The notes under the pieces were generated by a model, which ran no database searches, was not told the origin of the DNA, and saw only the letters and a list, made by a program, of their open reading frames with translations. The translations under genes were made by a program, and so were the position numbers. From Aeromonas caviae (GTDB taxonomy: Bacteria; Pseudomonadota; Gammaproteobacteria; Enterobacterales; Aeromonadaceae), in assembly GCF_000819785.1 (NCBI RefSeq), contig NZ_CDBK01000034.1, forward strand, positions 128,586-178,302: a stretch of 49,717 nucleotides of DNA, given 5' to 3'. Shown piece after piece: positions 29,090 to 37,321 of the stretch; within the stretch, counting starts at the first letter, position 1; each line of letters starts with the position of its first letter.

Positions 29090-30391
29090 ATGTCATTGGC
29101 AAAATTGTTAAATGTAATCATCCTAATCCTCTTCACCATCGGCGCCGCGCTGCTGCTCGTGCTGGAGATCACCACGGTACGACAGTCTATTCTCGACCAG
29201 ATGTCGGCCAACCTTGAAACCGCCATCACCGCGCTGGGGCTGGTGCTGCAGGGTACCTTGCTCAACGATGACAAGGTCCTTGCCGAGACCATAGTGAACG
29301 CCATGTTCGACGGAGGTTTCGTCAACTCCGTCGTCCTGCTGGATCCGGATGGCCAGGTGCTGTTCCAGAAGGTGTTCCACACCGCACAGCAAAATATTCC
29401 AGGCTGGCTCCCCTCTGTTATCGACATGCCGCCGGTTAAAATTGAGCAGGAGTTGACCGACGGCTGGCGTATTCTCGGTACCCTCACGCTCGAGGGGCAC
29501 AAGGGTTACGCCTACCAGCATCTGTGGAACGCCATCAGTCGTACCGGGCTCGCGTTGCTCGTCGGCCTGCTGGTGTTCAGCCTGGTGATCACCTGGGTGT
29601 GCCGCCGCCTGCTGCGCCCCCTCGAACAAGTCAGTCTGCAACTGACCCGGATCCGCAAACGCCAGTTCAGCGGCAACCTGCCAACCCCGTGGCTTCGCGA
29701 ATTGCAGGAAGTCGTCGTCTCCATCAACCAGCTGGTCTCTGAACGCAAGCGGGACCTGCTGCAACAACGGCTCAAGATCACCCAGCTTGGCAAGCACGAC
29801 GCTCTCCCGACCCACCAGAAGCTCGTTGGGCTGGTCGACACCGATGGCAATACCTATCAGCAGCATTTCTTCTCCACTCAGGGGAGTATCAGGCTCTACA
29901 GCCGCCTGTTACCCAAGCACCCCCCCACCACGGACAGCTCGCCGGATGAAATTCGGGCGCTGCTCAACGACTGGCTGACCCAGAAGGCGGAAGGGCTCCA
30001 GCTACCTCTCAGCCTGCTCGGCCATCCAGACTGGGCGCAGTTTGCCCACGTGCTGGCCAGCGCTCGTGGCAAGACGCTGGACTGGCGCTGGGATCTGGCT
30101 ATCTTCCCTCCCCTGGCCGAGGAGCGACTGACTGCACTCCAGTCCCAGGGGATTGAGCTGGCGTTCAGCAATATCCCGATGAACAACGACAATCTGGCCA
30201 GACTCGACCCCATCAGACCCGTCTTCATCAGTTGCCAGCTCACCCAGTCCCCCCTTTATTGGAACCTGCTCTCCCAATGCCTCCATGCTTCCGGCTACAC
30301 CTTGCTGGCGGAAGCCGGCGACGTAAGCGATGTGGACATGCTGCGCAGTTGGGGCATCGATGGTTATGCCACTCAGGAGAATGCATCATGA
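29090..30391 (+). CDS. lapD: LapD-like c-di-GMP receptor with no GGDEF domain
   Basis: A 433-residue inner-membrane protein. TM1 (about 6-27) and TM2 (about 152-173) enclose a LapD/MoxY-type periplasmic domain with AMFDGGFVNSVVLLD (near 71-85) and IPGWLPSVID (103-112). Trp106 lines up with the LapD tryptophan that contacts LapG. HAMP covers about 174-226. LapD normally continues with degenerate GGDEF and EAL domains (about 650 residues). Here only a degenerate EAL-like region (about 243-433) remains: LYSRLL at 269-274 sits where LapD has KVLSR, and LLAEAGDVSDVDMLRSWGIDGY matches the EAL end. No EALxR is present, so it is probably a receptor and not an enzyme. GGAG precedes the ATG. It overlaps the TAXI gene by 4 bp. 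Confidence 0.75.
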   Translation: MSLAKLLNVIILILFTIGAALLLVLEITTVRQSILDQMSANLETAITALGLVLQGTLLNDDKVLAETIVNAMFDGGFVNSVVLLDPDGQVLFQKVFHTAQQNIPGWLPSVIDMPPVKIEQELTDGWRILGTLTLEGHKGYAYQHLWNAISRTGLALLVGLLVFSLVITWVCRRLLRPLEQVSLQLTRIRKRQFSGNLPTPWLRELQEVVVSINQLVSERKRDLLQQRLKITQLGKHDALPTHQKLVGLVDTDGNTYQQHFFSTQGSIRLYSRLLPKHPPTTDSSPDEIRALLNDWLTQKAEGLQLPLSLLGHPDWAQFAHVLASARGKTLDWRWDLAIFPPLAEERLTALQSQGIELAFSNIPMNNDNLARLDPIRPVFISCQLTQSPLYWNLLSQCLHASGYTLLAEAGDVSDVDMLRSWGIDGYATQENAS

Positions 30392-31329
30392 GGATCCCGC
30401 TGCTGCTGCTCGCCCTGCTGTGGCAACCGACCCTGCACGCGACCACCATGACCATAGGCACAGGGGGGGAGCAAGGCATCTATTACCAGGTCATCAAGGA
30501 GTTCTGCAGACTGGCCAAAAAAAGTGACCCCACGATGCCCTGCAAACTACAGGCCAGCTCCGGGTCCATCGAAAATCTCCGCCAGCTGAAAACGGGAGAG
30601 GTACCCTATGCGCTCGTCCAGTCCGACTGGCTCTATCAGGCCAGCCAGGGCACCGGGCCTTTCGCTGCCCAGCCACAACCCGAGCTGAGGGCGCTCTTTG
30701 CCACCCACGCCGAACCTTTCACCATAGTGGTGCGAGCCGATGGGGATATCACCACCCTGGAGCAGCTCAAGCTGGCCCCCATCGACATGGGCCTGAAGAG
30801 TTCAGGGACTCGTCAAACGGCATTGGCCCTGTTCAATGTTCTGGGCGCAAAGGAGCAGGATCTCGATTTGAAGAGCGTCGCCAATCTCTCCGAAGCGTTG
30901 TGCAATAAACAGATCGATGCCTATGGCCTTGTCATGGGTCATCCCAACCGCATCGTGCTGGACACCGCCAAGCGCTGCGCCGTGCGCTTCCTGGCGATCG
31001 AGGGGCCCGTAAGGGACCAGCTGCTCAAAGGGGTCAGGTATTACCAGCGCAGCCAGGTGCCGGCACGCATCTACCCGGGCAACCTCAAGGCAACCCCCAC
31101 CTTCGCCATCGCCGCCACCCTGGTGACCAATGCCGCCACTCCCGATGACGAGGTCTATCGGCTGACCCGGGCCATGCTGAGCCAGCAAACCAGTTTCAAC
31201 GAACAGACCTATGGCTATGCGAACCTGTTTCACAAGGCGCGCAACAAAATAGGCCCGGTGCTGAGTGTCGAACAGCATCCGGGCGCGGGAAAATATTTCG
31301 AGGAGTTGAAGGCGGCGGGCAAGTTATAG
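30388..31329 (+). CDS. TAXI family periplasmic binding protein
   Basis: A 313-residue secreted protein. The signal peptide (about 1-18, ending LHA) is followed by the TAXI signature TIGTGGEQGIYYQVIKEFCRL, the SSGSIENLRQLKTGEVPYALVQSDW block and MGLKSSGTRQTALALFNVLG. TAXI proteins bind ligands such as carboxylates or amino acids for TRAP transporters, but no TRAP permease (DctQ/M) gene is in the window. The ATG overlaps the stop of the lapD-like gene (ATGA), implying translational coupling. It may act as a ligand sensor for the LapD-like periplasmic domain (inference). It ends tail to tail with lapG, overlapping by 6 bp. Confidence 0.85.
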   Translation: MRIPLLLLALLWQPTLHATTMTIGTGGEQGIYYQVIKEFCRLAKKSDPTMPCKLQASSGSIENLRQLKTGEVPYALVQSDWLYQASQGTGPFAAQPQPELRALFATHAEPFTIVVRADGDITTLEQLKLAPIDMGLKSSGTRQTALALFNVLGAKEQDLDLKSVANLSEALCNKQIDAYGLVMGHPNRIVLDTAKRCAVRFLAIEGPVRDQLLKGVRYYQRSQVPARIYPGNLKATPTFAIAATLVTNAATPDDEVYRLTRAMLSQQTSFNEQTYGYANLFHKARNKIGPVLSVEQHPGAGKYFEELKAAGKL

Positions 31330-31998
31330 CTGGCGACGGGGGGAGCGCAGATGCTCGCTGGAGAACCGGCTCTGCATCGAGGTCCACTGGGCCAGGCGAT
31401 CGGCACTCCCCGCCAGGGTTCCCTCGCGGCGGGATTTCATGATCCAGATGCTTTTGGCATCGAAACTGTAAACCGGCTGCAGATCATTGCGCTTGCTCCC
31501 CGGCAGGATGCGGCCATTGATGTTGTCCAGCACCAGGGGATCTGACTTGATGGTCGGGAAGTACAACGTCACCATGTGGAACTGGTTGTAACGAATTGCC
31601 TTCACATAGGCCAGCCGCAGCTTCTTCTCGTCGACCCCCAGCTCCATCAGGGTATAGTACTTGGCGATGCTGTAGTCCTCGCAATCCCCTCCTCTCGCCC
31701 CGATGAACTCCAGCGGATTGGCCCAATAATCATCATCCCCCCACAGTCTGGGATCCTCGCTGTAGGTCAGGTTGTTGAAGTAGTTGTTCACCAGCTCCAG
31801 CTTCTGCTGGTCCGTCGTTCCGGCCCTTGGCGTCAGCAGACGAGAGAAGGCCTCGGACCGCTGGATCGCTCTGGCGCCATAGACCGCCTGCATTTTTGCC
31901 CTGAGTTCCGGGCTGGCGATGTGTTCGGAAAGACCGGATGCCTGTATGCCGGATCCCAGCAGGGTCAGCGTGCAGGCAGAGACGAGCAACCATTTCAT
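31324..31998 (-). CDS. lapG: LapG-type cysteine protease (BTLCP family)
   Basis: A 224-residue periplasmic transglutaminase-like protease. A signal peptide (about 1-21) is followed by the catalytic domain with Cys106 in GGDCEDYSIAKYY, His141 in FHMVTLY and Asp158 in LDNING, which is the LapG triad. The acidic residues beside Cys106 fit the calcium site of the family. LapG cleaves surface adhesins after a double-alanine motif unless LapD sequesters it at high c-di-GMP. The ATG at 31998 has GGAG eight bases upstream; a GTG three codons earlier is less likely. It is convergent with the TAXI gene and next to znuA on the same strand. Confidence 0.88.
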   Translation of the reverse strand: MKWLLVSACTLTLLGSGIQASGLSEHIASPELRAKMQAVYGARAIQRSEAFSRLLTPRAGTTDQQKLELVNNYFNNLTYSEDPRLWGDDDYWANPLEFIGARGGDCEDYSIAKYYTLMELGVDEKKLRLAYVKAIRYNQFHMVTLYFPTIKSDPLVLDNINGRILPGSKRNDLQPVYSFDAKSIWIMKSRREGTLAGSADRLAQWTSMQSRFSSEHLRSPRRQL

Positions 31999-32074
31999 GA
32001 CTGACACTCCATATCAGATGCTGGAGGTCAGTATAGTTGGCCGCGCCGCCTCTATCGTCAATGTCGGGCAAGGC

Positions 32075-33013
32075 CTAGCGGCACTGGGCGAAGGCGTCCG
32101 CCAATTGCTGCATGAATTGCGGATAACCGTCCGGACCGAGCGGCACCTGCTCGCCGACTTCGTCCAGCAGCAGCACCTTGGCCCCGGTATTGCGGGCAAC
32201 CGACTCGATCACCGCCGGGGAGAACTGCGGCTCGGCGTAGATGCAGCTCGCCTTTTTCTCTTCCAGCGCCTTGCGGATATCAATCAGCGTCTTGGCTCCC
32301 GGGCGACGCTCCGGGCTCACGGTGAAGTGTCCCTTGGAGCTCATGCCGTAGTGACGCTCCCAGTATCCATAGGCTTCGTGGAACACGAAGTAGCCCTTCT
32401 GATCCACCGCCTCCATCTGCACGGCGATCACCTTGTCCAGGGCGTTCACCTTGCCCTCGAAGGCCGCGAGATTGGCGGCATAGCGCGCCTGGTTGGCAGG
32501 GTCCAGCTTGCCCAGTTCGGTTGCAATCGCCTTGGCAATCACCTTGGCCTGGGTTGGACCCAGCCAGATGTGGGGATCCACCCCTTCGTGGTGGTGCCCT
32601 TCATGGCCCTCGTCGTGCGAGCCGTGGTCGTGGGCGGCATGGTCATGATCCTTGTCATCATGGTGATGATCGTCATGCTCCCCCTGGGTCGCATAGTTGT
32701 ACAGCGACATGCCGGGAACCTGGGTCAGGGTCAATACATGAGGATGCCGGGCAAGGGGTTTGGCCATGAAGCCTTCCAGCTCCGGACCGACCCACACCAC
32801 CAGATCGGCCTCGTTGATGCTGCGAATATCGGAAGGGCGCAGGGAAAAATCGTGGGGCGACGCGCCGGTGGGCAGCAGCACCCCGGGCTCGCTCACGCCA
32901 TCGGTGATCGCCGCCGCGATGAAGCCCAGGGGTTTGATGGTGGTCAGCACCTCAAGGGCACGGACAGGCAGACTCACCGCCATCAGGGCAGTGATCAGAG
33001 CAAGAATTCGCAT
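32075..33013 (-). CDS. znuA: Zinc ABC transporter substrate-binding protein ZnuA
   Basis: A 312-residue periplasmic zinc-binding protein. The signal peptide (about 1-19, ending VRA) is followed by the zinc ligand regions TGASPHDFSL and VDPHIWLGP, a long histidine- and aspartate-rich loop (HDDHHHDDKDHDHAAHDHG and more, about 120-160), and later HEAYGYWE. It captures zinc and delivers it to ZnuB. The long in-frame upstream extension runs through the znuC gene region, so the ATG at 33013 is the real start. It is divergent from znuCB across two Zur-like sites. Confidence 0.96.
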   Translation of the reverse strand: MRILALITALMAVSLPVRALEVLTTIKPLGFIAAAITDGVSEPGVLLPTGASPHDFSLRPSDIRSINEADLVVWVGPELEGFMAKPLARHPHVLTLTQVPGMSLYNYATQGEHDDHHHDDKDHDHAAHDHGSHDEGHEGHHHEGVDPHIWLGPTQAKVIAKAIATELGKLDPANQARYAANLAAFEGKVNALDKVIAVQMEAVDQKGYFVFHEAYGYWERHYGMSSKGHFTVSPERRPGAKTLIDIRKALEEKKASCIYAEPQFSPAVIESVARNTGAKVLLLDEVGEQVPLGPDGYPQFMQQLADAFAQCR

Positions 33014-33038
33014 AGAGGTCTCGTCAGGGAGTATGTGT

Positions 33039-33051
33039 GTGATAATATAAC
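33039..33051. promoter_or_regulatory. Zur-like box, znuA side
   Basis: GTGATAATATAAC is the reverse complement of GTTATATTATCAC, which fits the core of the enterobacterial Zur operator (GTTATAWTATCAC). It lies 26 bases upstream of the znuA ATG. Zur would repress zinc uptake when zinc is sufficient. Confidence 0.75.
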
Positions 33052-33065
33052 AAACCAACATCGCT

Positions 33066-33078
33066 GTTATATTATAAC
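33066..33078. promoter_or_regulatory. Zur-like box, znuC side
   Basis: GTTATATTATAAC is a perfect 13-base palindrome matching the Zur core. It lies 30 bases upstream of the znuC ATG and starts 27 bases from the other box, between the two divergent genes. Confidence 0.75.
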
Positions 33079-33107
33079 TCTCACAGGCTGTAAACCCCGG
33101 AGCTGTC

Positions 33108-33872
33108 ATGACCCAACTGGTGGAGCTGAAAGAGGTCTGTCTCTCATTTGACGGACGACTCGTGCTCGACAAGGTCTCCTTTACCCTGAACAAAGGCAAA
33201 ATCACCACCCTGGTCGGCCCCAACGGGGCGGGCAAGAGCACTCTGAGCAAGCTGGTGCTGGGCTTGCTCCGCCCAGATTCGGGGGACATCGTCCGCCGCC
33301 GCGATCTGCGGGTCGGCTATGTACCCCAGCGCCTCTATCTGGACCCCACCCTCCCCCTGACGGTGCGCCGCTTCCTGCAGCTTGGCAAGAACAGCCGCCT
33401 CTCCATCGAGGAGGCGCTCAATCGGGTCGGCGCCCAGGATCTGCTGGATAACCGGATGCAAAAGCTCTCCGGTGGCGAGATGCAGCGGGTACTGCTGGCC
33501 CGCGCCCTGCTGGTCAAACCCGAGCTGCTGGTGCTGGACGAACCGGTGCAAGGGGTAGATATCACGGGCCAGATCGAGCTCTATGCCCTCATCAGCCAGC
33601 TGGCCGCCGAGTTCCACTGCGCCGTGCTGATGGTCTCCCACGATCTGCACCTGGTGATGGCCAGCACTCACGAGGTGATCTGCCTCAATCGCCACGTCTG
33701 CTGCCACGGCGAGCCACAGAGCGTGGCCCGCCACCCGGAATTTGCCCGCCTGTTCGGGCGACCGGAGCGGGAGGTGCTGGCGGTCTATACCCACCATCAC
33801 CACTGCGATGGCGAACACCATCATCATGAACCGCAGGCCCCCGTCATCCGCCTGCCCTCTCGCAACAACTAG
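33108..33872 (+). CDS. znuC: Zinc ABC transporter ATP-binding protein ZnuC
   Basis: A 254-residue ATPase. Walker [10 protein letters not shown] spans residues 37-45, the signature is [16 protein letters not shown], and Walker B is [12 protein letters not shown]. The C-terminus is histidine-rich ([15 protein letters not shown]), an extension common in ZnuC and thought to bind zinc. It drives ZnuB-mediated zinc import. znuB starts nine bases after its stop. Confidence 0.96.
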   Translation: MTQLVELKEVCLSFDGRLVLDKVSFTLNKGKITTLVGPNGAGKSTLSKLVLGLLRPDSGDIVRRRDLRVGYVPQRLYLDPTLPLTVRRFLQLGKNSRLSIEEALNRVGAQDLLDNRMQKLSGGEMQRVLLARALLVKPELLVLDEPVQGVDITGQIELYALISQLAAEFHCAVLMVSHDLHLVMASTHEVICLNRHVCCHGEPQSVARHPEFARLFGRPEREVLAVYTHHHHCDGEHHHHEPQAPVIRLPSRNN

Positions 33873-33881
33873 GATCTTCAC

Positions 33882-34661
33882 GTGGACAGCTTTCTGTTAT
33901 ACGCCCTCGCGGCCGGACTCGGCATCGCCCTGCTGGCCGGGCCCCTGGGCAGCTTCGTGGTGTGGCGCAAGATGGCCTATTTTGGCGACACCCTCTCCCA
34001 TGCCTGCCTCTTCGGCATTGCCCTCGGCATCCTGCTGCAGGTGGACCTCACCCTGGCGGTCGTGGTCTGCTGCCTCGCCATGGCAATGCTGCTGGTCATC
34101 ATGAGCCGCAACCAGCAGGTCGCCACCGACACCCTGCTCGGCATTCTGGCCCACAGCGCTCTGTCGCTGGGTCTGGTCACCCTGAGCTTCATGGACAACG
34201 TGCGGGTGGATCTGATGGCCTACCTGTTTGGCGACCTGCTCTCGGTGCAGCCCATGGACCTGCTCTGGATCTACGGCGGCGGCGCCCTGGTGCTGCTCAC
34301 CCTGTGGCGGCTCTGGGACCCCCTGCTCTCCATGACCATCTCGGAAGAGCTGGCCCGGGTGGAAGGGGTGCGGGTGGATGTGCTGCGCTGCGTGCTGATG
34401 CTGCTGATAGGCCTGGTCATCGCCGTGGCCATGAAGTTCGTCGGGGCGCTCATCATCACCTCCTTGCTGATCATTCCCGCCGCCACCGCCCGTCGCTTCA
34501 GCCAGACCCCGGAGCAGATGGCCGGCTTTGCCGCCCTGACAGGCTGTCTCGCCGTGCTGGGGGGCCTTGCCCTCTCCTGGTATCAGGACACCCCGGCCGG
34601 TCCCTCGGTCGTAGTCTGCGCCACCACCCTCTTTGTACTGAGCCAGTTCAAGCGCACCTGA
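33882..34661 (+). CDS. znuB: Zinc ABC transporter permease ZnuB
   Basis: A 259-residue ABC-3 family permease with about eight hydrophobic helices ([37 protein letters not shown] at the start, IALVGV-type core, [21 protein letters not shown] near 200). It starts with GTG, with AGGA seven bases upstream, and follows znuC by nine bases in the same transcript. A 9-bp hairpin without a T run (34668-34700) follows the stop. Confidence 0.95.
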   Translation: MDSFLLYALAAGLGIALLAGPLGSFVVWRKMAYFGDTLSHACLFGIALGILLQVDLTLAVVVCCLAMAMLLVIMSRNQQVATDTLLGILAHSALSLGLVTLSFMDNVRVDLMAYLFGDLLSVQPMDLLWIYGGGALVLLTLWRLWDPLLSMTISEELARVEGVRVDVLRCVLMLLIGLVIAVAMKFVGALIITSLLIIPAATARRFSQTPEQMAGFAALTGCLAVLGGLALSWYQDTPAGPSVVVCATTLFVLSQFKRT

Positions 34662-34667
34662 CCCGCT

Positions 34668-34700
34668 CCTGATGGCCCTGGTCTCGCCAGTGCCATCAGG
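34668..34700. terminator. Hairpin after znuB
   Basis: CCTGATGGC and GCCATCAGG form a perfect 9-bp stem with a 15-base loop, but no T run follows on either side. It may act as an RNA end-stabilising or factor-dependent termination site between the convergent znuB and LysR genes. Confidence 0.4.
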
Positions 34701-34765
34701 CCTCCCGAATCAGACACCTTCGTCGTGGGCTGTGCCGTCCATTCTGCATAGGGCGCCCAGCCCGT

Positions 34766-35683
34766 TCAGACGCGCCTGAGAGGCTCGTTTTCCCCGGGTC
34801 TCAGGCTCGCCTGCGACTCCTGCCACAGCCACTGACGCAACCGGCTGATGGCGGGTTCATGGGCGCGCGAGCGTTTGAAGACGAAATAGAAGTTGTCGCC
34901 GGTCTCGAGGGCGTGCAGGGGCAGCCGCACCAGACGCGGATCCTCCGGCTGCAACATGTAGTCATTGATGAGCGCCATTCCCTGGTCCCAGTTCGCCGCC
35001 TCCAGCGCGAGCAGGATATGGCTGAAATGGTGCACCCTCGCCTCGGGGGGAATGGTCAGTCCCCCCATTTCGGCCCAGCGCCGCCAATCTTCCCCCTTCT
35101 CGCGGTAGATAGCCTGGATGGAGAGCAGCGGCAACTGCCACAGGGTGGCGGGCCACTCCCCTTCCACCTGCTGCCACATCCGCCGACTGCACACCGGCAT
35201 CAGCCGCTCCCGATAGAGCAGATCGTGCATGTAACCCGGCCCTTCGGGGGAGACGGTGATGAAACCGTCCGCCACCCTGTCGGAGAGCTCGGGATCTTCC
35301 GCCACCATCTCCAGGCTGAGATCCAGCTCGGGATAGAGCTGGCGCAGCCCGGCCAGGCGCGGTATCAGCCACTTCACCGCAAAGGAGCTGTAGACCGCGA
35401 GCCGCACCCGCATCTCGCCGCCACCGCGCAACTGCTCGCTGCTCTGGGCAATCTGGACCAGCCCGGCGGCGATCCCCTCGAAATAGATCTCCCCCTGGGG
35501 CGTCAGGGAGAGCAGCCGCCCCTGGCGCAGCAGCAGCCGCTCCCCCAGAAAATCCTCCAGCAGACGGATCTGGTGACTGACCGCACTCTGGCTGACATTG
35601 AGCTCCAGGGCGGCGCGGGAAAAACTCAGCAGGCGGGCAACCACCTCGAAATATTGAACGGCGCGCAGGGGGGGCAGCTTCAT
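34766..35683 (-). CDS. LysR family regulator (GcvA-like)
   Basis: A 305-residue LysR-type regulator. The N-terminal helix-turn-helix is FSRAALELNVSQSAVSHQIRLLEDFLGERLLLRQGR (about 21-56), beginning MKLPPLRAVQYFEVVARLLS in the style of the GcvA/AmpR subgroup. The effector-binding domain covers about 90-295. It is divergent from the DMT exporter gene, with 91 bases between the starts, so control of that gene is likely. The inducer is not known. Confidence 0.9.
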   Translation of the reverse strand: MKLPPLRAVQYFEVVARLLSFSRAALELNVSQSAVSHQIRLLEDFLGERLLLRQGRLLSLTPQGEIYFEGIAAGLVQIAQSSEQLRGGGEMRVRLAVYSSFAVKWLIPRLAGLRQLYPELDLSLEMVAEDPELSDRVADGFITVSPEGPGYMHDLLYRERLMPVCSRRMWQQVEGEWPATLWQLPLLSIQAIYREKGEDWRRWAEMGGLTIPPEARVHHFSHILLALEAANWDQGMALINDYMLQPEDPRLVRLPLHALETGDNFYFVFKRSRAHEPAISRLRQWLWQESQASLRPGENEPLRRV

Positions 35684-35703
35684 TATCCAAATTTCTCATG
35701 CGT

Positions 35704-35720
35704 GATGATTTTTTATCATT
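35704..35720. promoter_or_regulatory. Possible LysR operator
   Basis: ATGAT and ATCAT flank a run of T residues (35705-35719), giving an AT-rich dyad with T-N11-A character between the divergent LysR and exporter genes. It is a plausible regulator site by position only. Confidence 0.4.
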
Positions 35721-35774
35721 TTACTGGATAACAGGCCGCGGGCTACCCTCCCCTCATCTGAATCTGGAGGTGGT

Positions 35775-36632
35775 ATGAATGCAGTCGGGATAGGCATCCT
35801 CTATCTGGTGCTCGGCAACATGGTGGCGGTCTTCTCCGATGCCCTGGTCAAGGTGCTGGAGCCGGACCAGCCCATTTTCCAGTTTGTCTTTTTCCGCCAG
35901 CTCTCCGCGGCCCTGCTGCTCGCCCCCTGGCTGCTCTGGTCCTGGCGGCGCAACCCGCCGGTAGCCCTCAAGTGGCACCTGCTGCGGGCCCACATCTGGG
36001 CCGTCGGCGTCTGCCTGATGGTGGTCGCCCTCACCCGGCTGCCGCTCGCCACCGCCAACGCCCTCTTCTATGCCGCCCCGCTGCTGATGGTGCCGCTCGC
36101 GGTCTGGCTGGCGGGGGAGGCACTCTCGCGCCAGAAGGTGCTGACGGCGCTGCTCGGCTTCGTCGGGGTGCTCATCGTGCTGCGCCCGACCGAAGTAAAC
36201 TGGGCCGCCCTGGCGGCGCTCGGGGTGGCGCTCTCCCTGGCGGTCAACAACCTGCTGATCAAGCGTATCCCGCTCCAGCAGCCCATCGCCCAGACCCTGT
36301 TTTTCACCAATGTGCTGAGCATGCCCTTCATCCTGGCGCTGGCCTGGTGGGAAGGGGGCGAGTGGCAATGGCAGATGTGGTGGCCCGCCTTCGGCTCCTC
36401 GGCGCTCATCATGGTCTACGCGGGGCTGTGCGTGATGGCCTATCGCAAGGCGGAGGCGAGCAAGATCGCCTCGGCGGAGTACACCGGGCTGCTGATGGCG
36501 GTCGCCATCGGGGTCTGGCTGTTTGACGAACAGCCAGGGCTGCCGCTGCTGCTGGGGTGCCTGTGCATCATACTGCCGCTGGTCGCCATGGCCCGCAGCA
36601 AGCCCAAGCCCCAGGCCGAGCCGGCGCTCTAG
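35775..36632 (+). CDS. EamA/DMT family exporter
   Basis: A 285-residue protein with ten predicted membrane helices in two EamA repeats (about 5-135 and 145-275). The repeat features are visible: FVFFRQLSAALLLAPWLLW, ALTRLPLATANALFYAAPLLMVPLAVWLAGE and later KIASAEYTGLLMAVAIGVWLFDEQPG. Drug/metabolite transporters of this type export amino acids or other metabolites; no substrate is inferable. GGAGG precedes the ATG by six bases. Its stop overlaps that of the convergent glycosylase gene within CTAG. Confidence 0.88.
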   Translation: MNAVGIGILYLVLGNMVAVFSDALVKVLEPDQPIFQFVFFRQLSAALLLAPWLLWSWRRNPPVALKWHLLRAHIWAVGVCLMVVALTRLPLATANALFYAAPLLMVPLAVWLAGEALSRQKVLTALLGFVGVLIVLRPTEVNWAALAALGVALSLAVNNLLIKRIPLQQPIAQTLFFTNVLSMPFILALAWWEGGEWQWQMWWPAFGSSALIMVYAGLCVMAYRKAEASKIASAEYTGLLMAVAIGVWLFDEQPGLPLLLGCLCIILPLVAMARSKPKPQAEPAL

Positions 36633-37219
36633 CCTGCCGGGTCAAGCAGGGGAGCGACCCGCTGCTGCAGATGGGGGATCACCGCCTGCTCGAACCAGGG
36701 GTTCTTCCTGAGCCAGAGGGTGTTGCGCGGGGACGGGTGCGGCAGCGGCAACCAGGCCGGGCCATAGTCCGCCCAGTGTCGCACCGTCTCGGTGAGCGAT
36801 CCTTTCGCCGCCGCCCTCAGGTAGTAAGCCTGCGCATACTGGCCGATGAGCAGGGTCAGCTCGATGTTGGGCAGCAGCATCAGTACCTTGTCGTGCCAGG
36901 TGGGGGCACATTCCGGGCGCGGCGGCAGATCCCCCGACTTGCCCCTGCCGGGGTAACAGAGCCCCATGGGCATGATGGCGATGCGGGATTCATCGTAAAA
37001 GGTGGCCTTGTCCACCCCGAGCCACAAGCGCAGCCGATCGCCGGAGGGATCGTCCCAGGGGATGCCGCTGGCGTGTACCCGGGTGCCGGGGGCCTGGCCG
37101 ATGATGAGCAGACGGGCGCGCTCATTGCCGCGGATCACCGGCCTTGGGCCGAGCGGCAGGTGGGCCTCGCACAGGCGGCAGGCCCGGATCTGTTCAAACA
37201 GGGGATCGAGTCGGTTCAT
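36629..37219 (-). CDS. Uracil-DNA glycosylase superfamily protein
   Basis: A 196-residue protein. The first motif IIGQAPGTRVHASGIPWDDPSGDRL (about 39-63) and the second motif LPLPHPSPRN (about 158-167) match the uracil-DNA glycosylase fold. CRLC near residues 14-17 recalls the cysteine pair of iron-sulfur family members, but the rest of that cluster is not clear. Base-excision activity is likely but unproven; the motif 1 acid is not of UNG type. The ATG at 37219 is chosen; an upstream extension has no family counterpart. It shares a CTAG stop overlap with the convergent exporter. Confidence 0.8.
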   Translation of the reverse strand: MNRLDPLFEQIRACRLCEAHLPLGPRPVIRGNERARLLIIGQAPGTRVHASGIPWDDPSGDRLRLWLGVDKATFYDESRIAIMPMGLCYPGRGKSGDLPPRPECAPTWHDKVLMLLPNIELTLLIGQYAQAYYLRAAAKGSLTETVRHWADYGPAWLPLPHPSPRNTLWLRKNPWFEQAVIPHLQQRVAPLLDPAG

Positions 37220-37321
37220 GGGCCCGATAGTACCAGAGTTTTCTCCCCGCTCCCGCTTGTGAAAGGGGCGGCGGATACTTATCATGCAGCCGCCATTGTT
37301 TAGTTTAATAAACGGAGAGAG

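Noticed and set aside
29090..30391. Active EAL phosphodiesterase
   Set aside because: The EALxR motif and the metal-binding acids are absent, so a catalytic role is unlikely.
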